From the NCBI GenBank assembly GCA_905250125.1, contig CAJNOL010001031.1:19578-83577 (forward strand): a stretch of 64,000 bases of DNA, read 5' to 3'. The stretch's first letter is position 1. Every line of letters starts with the position of its first letter. Under the pieces are notes generated by a model, which saw only the letters and a list, made by a program, of their open reading frames with translations, did no database searches and had not been told where the DNA came from. This stretch comes from Rotaria sordida. Its lineage: Eukaryota; Rotifera; Eurotatoria; Philodinida; Philodinidae. Both the position numbers and the translations under genes were made by a program. Below, in pieces: positions 47,801-59,900 of this stretch.

Positions 47801-50800
47801 TTTATGAGAATATTAATCATTTTCTTTTTTTTTTTTGTCATTTATCAAAAAGTAATTCTATAGCTTACAACATGCTGAACAAGTCGAGCAATAACCGAAT
47901 CATCTTCAATTGGAGTGACAGATGTTAATGGTGGTGCGCGTACTTTACGTAAACGCGTTGATACATTTCTACTATGGCTTCTGGACGACTCCAGTGCAAT
48001 TGTATCAACTAATTTTCTTACAACTGTATTGATCTCCGTGTTTGTTTGTTTGTTTGTTTGTTTGTATCTTCTTTCTTTTTTCCCTCTCTCTTTTTGTTCT
48101 AAATACTGTTTTCTGCTTAAGATTTTTTCTTTGCAGTTTTGTTGTCGTCGGACTGTCTCCTACCGAGCGGAAATGTACGCCCGTCGATTTTTCTCAAGTT
48201 AGTAGTAGGTGTAGTATTACTGATAGGATGTAAAGGATAAAGAGAAAGAGAGATTCGCTCTTTTTTTTCTTTTTCTTTTTTTGTTTTTTTGTTTTTTTTA
48301 CTATGTTAATAGTAAAAATGCTCAAAAAACTAAAAAATGTGCACGTCGTATATGTATAATAATATTGTTGTTGATTTGTCTATTAAATGAAAATGTCATA
48401 GAAGATGATATTGGAACGTCGTCATTGTCGTCGATAGTAAATATAAGACAATCTTTTTTTTTGATTCACCAACAAAGTAATAACGTAGCACAGTGGCAAA
48501 AAAAAAAAGAAGAACTGAGAATAAGAGGGTATGTAAAAAGAAAAAAAAAATGCGAAAAGAGAAGGGAAAAAAAACAAAGAAAAGAAAGAAAAACAGCTAC
48601 TATCAACTGGTCCCGTTGTCGTTTGGCCTCGCTCGGTCGCCTAACATTATTATTGCGATTATTCGGAAGCGAGCGCGAAAAAATGCGGACGCCCATCATC
48701 ATTTTCTACTGTTCTTGCCGACACATTTTTCTGTGTGTATGCGCAGGCGCACACGAGTGCGAGCGTTCCGGGCGATGAAGTATCAGCAACAGGAGAACTA
48801 GTAGTAGTAATAGCAACAAGCAATGCAATTAGATGACGAGAGAATTGAAGGAAAAGAGCCGAAACATTCTCGTTTTTGTATACTGAACGACAATGTTTTT
48901 GTTATTACTTTATTTGATATAAGCAATTGTCTCATTATAATCTATGCATTTTACTATGACCATGATTAATGAACATTAAAAAAACATTCGATAAAACAAA
49001 AACAAAAAAAAAGAATAAATATTATTGACCAGAATATTTAATGTATATATTTATTTGAACATTGTGTCGACATAAGAGTTCTTTTTTTTTGTTTTGTTTT
49101 TCTTTTGTCTATGATATTTCTTCTATCTCGATTTTTCCTTTTGTATGATTCTTATTAACAACACTCTCTTGTTGTTGTTGTTATCTTCTTCGTCTAAATA
49201 TGTAATGGATGTGTTGAGATAACGCCTTCATTGCGCTTAGCACTACAGTATACATATATAGGTCGATGAAATCGAAAGGAAAGAGAAAGAACAACTGCTG
49301 TTGTTACTACTCTCTATACTATCACTAATATAACTTCAATTTTTTTGACGTCACCTGATATGAATAAGAACGAGAGGAGGAGGTAAAAATCCATTACCAA
49401 ATATGACTATATGACGTATGCAAAAAAGAAAAAGGATGACGTATTACTTACGAGTGAAGAAGATTCGTCCGTAGTGACTTTATCAACATTTGTATCAGCA
49501 GATAATTTTGGTTGAACTTGAATATCCATTGGTGGTGGTACTTCAATAACATCATTTTCTAAATCATCACCAGCAAGTGTTGTTGATGGAGATATAATTG
49601 TTGTTACACTTGATGGTGATGAAGATGATTCAGTCATTTTATAAATACCATTCATACCAGCATTACCATCCATTAATTTACTTGATGAATTCTAATATAA
49701 ATACAAAAAACAAAACAAAAAAAATACATATTTTTATTGATAAGAAAATATATTACAAAATAACAAGAAATATATATATATATATATATATGTACTTCTA
49801 AGAATGAAGAACAACAAACATCTTCAACTCATATATGAATATATTCTTTGATCACCATGCTATTTTTGCTAGACACAAGTAGCATCGAATTACGCTTCTA
49901 CTTCCTCTTCTATTCTCTTGGGTCTGATGGCGACACCAATTTTTCTTTTTTTTTATGTCATTTGATGGGTGCCGAAAGCGAGCATCATCACTTTCCGAGA
50001 ACGAGTTTTCTTCTTCTTCTTTTTTCTTATTTGTTTCAACCAATGTGCGTGCTTGTTGAGTGTTAACATGAAAAATACGTCAAAAAAAAAAGCAAAAAAA
50101 AAAAGGGAAAACTTACATTTTTTCGAATAGTCCATTTTTTTGATGATGGTAATAATTTATATTTTTTTGTCCATCGAAAACGAGGCATCTTTATTTATTT
50201 ATTTTATTCTTTGCTATGTCTTAGTTTTTCGTTTTCTTTCTGCTTCTTAAAATCTATATGCTCACAAGTTAAATAACCTATCGAGTATGGGCAAATAATC
50301 ATTCGAATGACAGAAAGGTGACGATGTCAAACGAAAACATACACATTGTATAAAGAAAAAGAAGAAAAAAAATCAGGACTCGAATATAAGGAGAAATACG
50401 TTCTTTTTTTTCTTTTTTGTACACACAAGAAACTGAATATTTCGAGAATAAGACGAAAGAAAAGAGAAAAAAAACGGATGTATATATATATATATACATA
50501 TATATGCTTATTTATGTGATGAGGACAGTGACCAGTACTACATTATAAGACTCATACGAAAGAACACAATGAGAAGACGACGTAACAGATATACATCACA
50601 TCGATTTGCTTGTGTTATTCTATTTTTGTTCGTTCTCATAAAGTATATTCACATATATGTGATTTAAGCCATCCTCGGGCAAAAAGAATTGCATAAGAGA
50701 AAAGAAAGAAATGTATTATTACTCAGATGCTACTAGTGATAAAAGTCAATAAGTGTAAAGAAATTTTTTAAAAATAAAAAAAAAGTTTTTTTTTTTTTAT

Positions 50801-52668
50801 TACATACAAATGAATGTCAAATGGGCATCAAGTTTTCTTGATTGACATCTTTAAGAAATAGTTCTCTTGAAAAATGAATGAGTCTATTATAATATTCTGA
50901 CTTTTCTTCTTCTTTTTCTCATTCACTCCTATCAAGACTTCTTCTTCTTCTCTTTTTTTTTTCAACATGACAAAACATAATTGCAAGCTTATCAAAAAAC
51001 ATATATAAAACGGAAATTGCTTCATCGAAACAAAAGACACCATACCGTATCATCAGGAAACAACGTCAAATCATCGGAGTTTGTAAATGTGAATGCCTTT
51101 AGAGAAAAAACAAAAAGAAAGATTTTAAGATTTTTTTCTCTTTTTAATTATTATTATTTAATATATACTTTGATTTTTGTTGATGTTGTGGAATTTGATG
51201 ATGATGTGGATTGTTTTTTATTATTATTATTATTATTATTCGATGTACCATCACCACTATCCGTTGATATAATAGATGTTGATGTAGTTACTAAATCACG
51301 TGGTGTTGAATTTTTAACATCTTTACTACTATTATTATCTTTTAAGCTAAGACGTCGAACAGGATTTTTAAGAATTCGCCTAATAGAAAAGAATATGATC
51401 CACTGTTTTTTTTTTAATTCTTTTAGTAAATTACCTAAAACTAGCTTTACGTTTACTAAAATGAACAGCTGGTGATTGTTGTGGTCTTGATTGAGAATCG
51501 TCTGTATTAGAATCTAGATAAATAAATAAAAAATTTATTTGTTATTTTCCTTTTTTTGTCAATGATAAAAGAACAAGAAATAAAAGAAATATATATATAT
51601 ACAACTTCTATCGGCAAAAGACAAATTTTCTTTCTTTATGTTCTATTCTCATATGGGAATACTAGTTCAATTCTATATATTTGATTATAATAAAGAAGAA
51701 TATTTCTACAAGATTAGAATTACTGATAACTACATAAAGAAAAAAAAAAAAGAATATATATATATATATATAACTTAAGGAAAAATTCATATTTTCGTTT
51801 TATTTTTTTACCTTGTTCAGTTTTATTAGCACTTGTTGAAAGAGCTAATGGTGGTAATGGATGAATATTTGATGCTGATGATTTAGTTGATTTAAGAATA
51901 GCTGCTGGTACAAGTCCTTCAATATATTTTGAAGATGATGATGGTGATGGTGATGGTGATGGTAAATCAATTGAACCAGTTGTTATTGTTGTTGATGATG
52001 TAGCAAGTGATGGTGGACTCAATGGATTATAATGTTCATTCAATACACGTATAAGACACCAATCAGGTGCATTTGGTGGTTGTCGTTGTACGACACGAAC
52101 ATGTTGTCCTTTACTTACACTTAATTCTTGTGAACTGCGTGCTGTATAATCGTCTAATACAGTTGTGACGTTCGAATCCTATGATAGAATCGTTAGTTAT
52201 ATATGTAATAACATAAAACAAAAATAAAATAAAATACACCAAAAGAAGTGTTGCTTTCTTTGTCACTCTTATATATACATATCTTGATGGATCCTATATA
52301 TGATCAATCAATCACCTAACCAATCAATCAATCATGAAACTTGACTATCATTTATCAATTTTTAGGTAGTTACCCATCGCAACTTCATCTTGCGCCAGAA
52401 TTCCATAAAAATATTACAGGAAACACAATAACTAACAGTCAAATGGCTTGATTTATTAGACGATGAATGAAGACAATCTTGTCGAGACAAAAAAATGAGT
52501 ATAGATGACTTAATGAATAGCGACAAAACTGAAGTGTTATCTGTCTTTCCGTCCAGTCAAGTGTGCGTCATTCTCGGTAGTCACGTACGGTGCAAGACGT
52601 TATTTGTGTAGCGGAGAAGAAAAAATGAAATCAGCATCGATGATTATTTATTAAATAATACTCTTCTC

Positions 52669-52708
<40 letters not shown>

Positions 52709-53961
52709 TATGTGAGAGCATGTCTTTGTATATGTGTGTTGTCGTCGACGAACGAGACTAAATAATATTGGTGTTGGTAGTGTGGTAGTCGACGTCCTTC
52801 ATTTTTTTCTTTCCCCGTGTTTGCTACAACGATAACTACTGCTTCCATAATCAAAACAACGACATCATTCTATTAATCACCATGATTATTTTATTTTATT
52901 CTTCGACTTTTCTTTTTTCTCTTCATCATTAAACAGGAAATAAATAAAAAATAAATTGTGTATAGGATATTAAAACCTAGTGAAATATTCTATACAATGT
53001 AAATTCTTATGAAACAGAAAAAATAAAAAAGAAAATTTTTCTTTTTCTTTTTTTTCTTTTTCTTTATCAAGTCTTTTGCACATTAATTATTTTATTATTG
53101 ACATTATTCTTCTTATTATTCGAATCAGATATGGTTCAATTATTTTGGTTATGTATGTGTCGATTTTGTATGTATATATGCTCGTCTTCATTCGTTGCCT
53201 TCCATTTTGTCGTCTTCGTCTCCCTCCCTCCCTCTCTATCTCTCTCTCTCTCTCTCTGTGTCTTTTCCTTTTTTGCAGTCTTCATTATCATCGTTCTTTC
53301 TTACTAGCTTACTCTTGTGCACGAAGACAGGGTTACATTCATTACTTTCTCATGAATGATGGGAAGAAAGGGAAAAACCTGATGAAGACGCATAAGCAAA
53401 AAAAAAAGAAAGAAGAAAAAAACATTGGTGTAAAGGCAAGAATCTTATTTTGTTGTTGTTCAAGACAGAAAAATCATAGACTGAGAGGTTTTCCTTGACA
53501 AAAAGATGACGATAGACGACAAAATCGGCGAATTTCAACGTTATAGACACTGCACAACACGCCAAACATGCATGTCTAGTTAATTCAATCGAAAAGGAAA
53601 AAAAAGTGTGCATGCGTGCGCAAACACACGCAAAGACTGCCAATCAATCTGATGGTTAAGGCGAGTCACAAAAAAAAAAAAGAAGAAACAAAACTAGATT
53701 CAACTAATGATAAAGTTAGTTCTCATTCAAATAGACATGGATGGACTAAGTGGTTTATTATTAATTTGACTTGTACTTTTTATATTCTAAGGGTTATATT
53801 AGCCATATGCATATCCACATATATATAAAAGAAGATGAAAAGAAAAGGTTGTTGTGGTATCAACAGCAATAGTAATTATGCCAAAGATCGTTTACTTAAA
53901 TAAACAACAGCAGTCAGTCCTTCCTATCTTTTTTTTTCTCTTCGCAGGGGATAATCATTGC

Positions 53962-53993
<32 letters not shown>

Positions 53994-56900
53994 GATATAT
54001 CATTAAAAAAAAAGCATAACAAAAAACAAAACTTCGTCACTTGTCAATCGGAAATATTCTCTAAACATTTAATGAATATATTGTCATCTTAAATTAATCA
54101 TCTGTCAATACATCCTAGATGAAACATCATATGTATGTTGACTTTCCGAAACATATTTTCTATATATATGCTAAAACAATAACATATCGATAATCCCAAA
54201 GGTTTTATGTCACCTTTTGGACATATCGATAAAAACAACCTGCTAGTGATATTATAAAAATATGGAAGAATAATAATAAATGATAGATATTAAATGTTAT
54301 TTTAATTATTTTTTTGTAGTAAATCTTTTTCTTTTTTTTTTTTTGAAAAAAAAATATATGTAATCTTCTTCGATATTCTATTAAGATAAGAGAAGAAAAA
54401 AAAACACATAATAGAGTCTTTCTCGTATTTTGTTTTTCTCGTATGTAATAAATAGAAGTAAAAAAAAAAAAAAAGAAAATCTTTTATTTATATGCATTTT
54501 TTCCCATTAGAGTATTTCCGTGAACAAAAAATAATCAAAAATTATATACGCATCACTGATTTCTTCAATGAGCTTCCGAAGAAAAGTTTCATATAAAAAA
54601 AAAAACGAAGAATATGTTTACCAATTGGCCTAATTTTGCCGTTTTTTTTTTGGGCTTCTTTCTACTAACTATAGGATATATTCACACTTACACATATAGA
54701 TGAGATAATAACGACTGATGAGACTTGTCTATTTAATCTTTTCATACCCTATTGCTTATTCTAATATAATGCGCTGAGCACACACAAAACATAATATATT
54801 AATATAAATAGAAAAATAAAGATGCTGCTTATTTTCACTTACAAATATATATAATCACTAAACTATTACATGCAAATACAAACAGATATTATATATATTA
54901 AAAGATGTGCTCTACCTTTCTATGATGATGGGTACGCAGGTAGTGAAACATTGGCTGTAGAGAAAAAAAAAGGTTGTGTACGTCTGTGCGTGCACAGATT
55001 TTCCTATCTCTACGACGTCGAATAGCTTGATGATGATACGAGTATATGCACAGGCAAACCAGGCAGGCAACAGATGTTGTTTTTTTTTCTTTTTTTTTTC
55101 TATCTGCCCCTTTCCCTCCCTCTCTCTCTCTCTCTCTGTCGCTTATCCACAGACACATATATATATATATATATTTGCCGTTGTCGTCATCATCATTAAC
55201 AGCACATACCCACCTCGGACAAACGATGAATATCTTTGAGACGTTTTTTCATAGCATATATTGATGTTTTTATAGAACGAAGAAGGGCTGTAGTTGATGG
55301 TGTTGATGAAACAGGAACGGATTCAGGTAGTAAAGACGATACATTTGTATTCGTCTGTAGAGGGGAAAGTGATGGTTGTAAATTTTTATGATTTTTTTTC
55401 TCAGAAAAATGTTTTATACGATTTGAATTTGATGATGCTGATGGAGCTGATTTTGAACGATTATGTAAACCAATATATGATGATAATGAACGTTTTCGTC
55501 GAAAATGATATGGTGCTAATAAATTAATTGCTAATGGTGGTTGACATAATGGTGGTGTTGATGCTGGTGATATATACAATGGTGATGATCGTTTTGGTTT
55601 TTGATATTCAAATTGAACATCTTGATAGATATTTTTTTCATCATCAACATCATCATCATCATCGGATGGAACTTGACATGATATATCACGAAATGATGAT
55701 CGATCAATACTTCGACTACAATGTTGACAATCAACTAGAATTGGAAATGGATCATAATTATGATGAGATGAATTTTGTATAAAAGTTAAATTATCGTATT
55801 CATGTTGTTGTTGTTCTTCATTTGTAGATGGATAAAAAAAATCTGAACCATACATTGATGATAAAGGTGCTAAGTTGTTATATGGAGAAAATAAAGATTG
55901 ACGTTGAGTTTTGTTATTATCAAGTACATTAATCAAAACCGGATGTTTACCAACTGATTTTTTATGACGAAATGAGGAAAACTGAACTTTGGTATCGGGC
56001 ATTTTTTTCTATTAATTTAATAGGAAAAGAAAAAATAAAAATAAAACTTTTCTTTTTTCTTCAGGGAAAGAGAAAAGAACAACGGAAATTATTATACATG
56101 GAAAAATGAACATGAGTGATGAAATATTAAAAAAGAAAAAAAAATATTTAATCTTATTTCTATATTTTATATGAGAATTTCTTTTTTTCTATTGTTATAG
56201 AATTATGATTATTGCAAAAAAGTTTTAGAGAAGATTATTTCGATTTTTTTTTTTTATGTATGATCTCAAACAGTAACCGAAAAGAAATATATTGTGAATA
56301 ATTTGCAGAGACAATTTGAAGTAAAAATTGAAGATGGATAGTCTATCTCATATTGAGATCTAAGCTGAAAAAAAATGATTTGTTATTGTTGTTTTTATCG
56401 ATAATTCAAATCAATCATGTTCATTTATTAGATTGAATTTTCTTTTAGCTATATAAACATTCGATATATATATATATATGTATTAACTATATATAATCGA
56501 TTGTTTATAGAGCGAATGATAATGGAAAATTAGGTTTTAACCTTGGAAATCCTTTTTATTTTGTTCTTCCTCACCTTTCTATCTAAATCTTGATAAAAAT
56601 AATTCTTATTATCATCATTATTTAGAATAGTTGATGTATTTGTTATAGATGATAATGGTTCATCGGTAAATGTCATTGAATAAGGTCTATGAATTGATAT
56701 ATTCTGATTTTTAATTAGTTTTGGATCAACAACTGTTGATGAAGAACATCGTTTTCGAAAAGAATTAAATAATGTATTTGATGTTGATTTTTTCGAACGA
56801 GGTTTATATTCTTGTTTTTGATGCATAGAATCATAAGTTGATAGATTTGTTTTGTTGAAAGATGTATCTTGTAATGGTTCTCGTTTTGTACTATTGTCAT

Positions 56901-59900
56901 TATTATTTGTTGACGCTGCTGTTGTCTCATTTGTCCAAGCATTTATCTTACGTAGAACTCGTTCAATTTTTTTTGATATTGTGTGTTGAGTTTTATTTTG
57001 ATTATTTCCATCATCATCGTCATCATCATCATCATCATCATTATCATCATCATCATCGTTACTATTATACCATTTACGTATAGTATTTTCCGTATGTTTT
57101 TCTTCTTCAGTTCTTGTCGTTGTTGTTATAGATTTTGAATCGATTGTTGTATTTTCTTCAATTAATATTGGACTATATTTCCATTGATGTCGTTTCTTCT
57201 CACAGCTCATTCATTGAAACTGATTGGGTTTTCTTTGTTAGAAATATACCATATACAAGAAAATCCATTATAGACAAATAGATTTCTTCTTTTTTTTCTT
57301 TGTACCATTTGATAATAGAAAAAAAAGAATCTCTTCTCTCATGTTGTTTCTGTCTTCAATCAGAATATATGTGGTCTATATTTTTTTCCTCGTTTTTCTT
57401 TTTTTTCCACCATTATATTCACTTAATAGATAATATATATATATATATGAGACACAAGAGAGAGCGAGAGAGAGAGAGAGAGAGAGAAAATCAACATGTA
57501 GGCATATATCCATGGATGATAGATAAACTTAGCTACCATACCAATCATTGGCAGCATTGTGGATCTTCTTTATTTTTTATATTCTCTCATTCCTTTCTTG
57601 TTATATCTGCTTCTTTATTAGCTGTGAATGTTCGATAGGGGACAAAAAATAAAAAAAAAAAAAAGGAAAAACTGTCATCTATTCAACAATAATAAAATAA
57701 AAAAAAATAACTATAACAGACAAAAGAAAAGAATCGTATATTTACTTATTCTCAATCTAGGTCATTGTTTTTTAGTGATTTTTTTTTGCTTTTGCTTTAT
57801 CAGCTATTATTACATTTCATATAAGTATACAACACAAAGAAAAACATATCGGTTTAGTATCATTCGGCACTTACGGCAATATTTATAAATAATTGTTTAC
57901 TATTTGACAAAAAAACAAATGTATATTATATATATATATATATATATTGAATTTTTAAATACAACAGTTTGTTTACTCAATAGTCTATTCATACAATCGA
58001 AGTTTTTTCATCTTCATATGTACATATTATTGAGATTAGATGTTTATCTTACAGTCAAGAAGAGTATGTATATATATACATATTGGTACAAAAGAAAGAA
58101 CATTGTTTTGTCAAGGTTATTTTGTTGACAGATAGTTCTCGTCTCTCTAAGACTCGTCGCATAACACATGCAATTACTAAAAGAACATAATTGGGTAGAT
58201 CGTAAAAAAAAAGAAAACAATATTGACTATAGGAATCGATAGAACATATGCTAGAGATATTTCTATTTATATGAATAATGAATAGATTCAATAGACAAAG
58301 ACTTTCTTTTTTTGGTTTTGTTTAAATGGTTACTATACCTGTTGAATTTGATGATATTGACCACTACTTGAAAATGAACCAGTTGTCATACTTGATAATG
58401 AACCACCACGACTTATATGTTCGAATTCATCGGATACATTATCAGCTATTTCTTGTGATCGTCTAGAAAGAAGAAAAAAAAGAATTAGAAGATATTTTCT
58501 ATGTATCAATGATGTCCTTCGATTATATATCCTTTTCCATTGAATTATATGTACGAAGACATATATCATATTTATTACTTATGAATACAATATGATTTGA
58601 CTAACGAGAAAGAAATAGATTATGTGTATTCTATGGTCGCAGCGAACATTATCGAAAATAAAGATCATCAAATATCTTTCGATGATCTTCATTTTGGCGA
58701 TCATTATTTTCATTCACTTTATATATATATATATACTGATACTGTAGATATCATCTTAGAATATCGCCGATAGGATTTGATCATTAAAATGTAGATTGCC
58801 GAATTTCAATGATATGACTTCCGGTGAAATGTATATAGATCAAATAATATTTCAAATTTATAGTCTAGTTGAAATGTAGATTTAATAATATTATAAATCG
58901 AAAGAAATAAAATTTCATTGAAAATATTCTTTCAATATGAATTCTTATTGCTAAAATGTCCTCTAATTTGATTGGTTATTATTATATATTTTCTATTTCT
59001 GTTATTTATATAGGACAAAAAGAAAAGCATAAGATTAATAGATTAGTTTTTTGTATTATATTAATAGATTTCAACTTAATAATAATTCTTAATTTTCATA
59101 CCTATCTGACTGATTATTATTAATAAATTGTGAAATTTTATTTTGTATTGTTGTTTGTTTTGTATTTGTTTCATGCATTGATAAATCATGATAAAGATCA
59201 TTCTCTTGAATGAGTTCTCGTATACGTATAACCCATTGTTGTTTTGTACTAAGATCATTTGCCTATAACAAATAAATTAAAATTAAAATTTGCCTTTTTT
59301 TTGTGTGTGTGTGTGTATGTATGTCTAATCAATTTTTTCTTAAATTACTTTAAGTGTTACTCGAAGATCAGCTGTATGTGATGACATTGGACGACCTGTA
59401 TATAATGCAAATTTACATGGTTCACCTGCTTCTAAATGTTCTTTAACATCAAAGATTTCAGCAGTCTAATATAATTTAAAAAAAAAACACAAAATTCTTT
59501 TTTTGTTGTTAAGAAAAAAGTAATTTTGAACAAACCATTAATTTATATTTATAAATATATCGAACAGTTCCACGTGTAACTGGTTTAAGAATTTTAGCAA
59601 TAACAATACTTGTTTCAAATAGAAAAACATGTCGTTCTTTTCCTTTTTTTATAAGTTGTTTGGAATCCCATATTTGAAATGTATTTTGAAGTAGTACATC
59701 ACCTAATGCTTCTTTTGTTAAACCAGACTAAATATATTAAAATCAATAAAAAAAAAAAAAAAAACAAAAGAAAATTTTAAGATACAAACTTCAAGTTCTT
59801 CAAGATAACTAAGATGCATTGCATCATTTGCTTTTTTTGGTACACTACACATAAGATCATAACCTTCTTTAACTTCACCTTTGGATTCTTCACAACAAGA

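Noticed and set aside
48281..48801. Lys/Arg-rich open frames of up to 165 codons
   Set aside because: They come from purine-rich DNA and a CpG patch inside a TRIO intron; no domain and no splice signals.
53076..53643. Several open frames rich in Leu/Ser/Cys
   Set aside because: They follow CT-rich low-complexity DNA in an intron and overlap on both strands.
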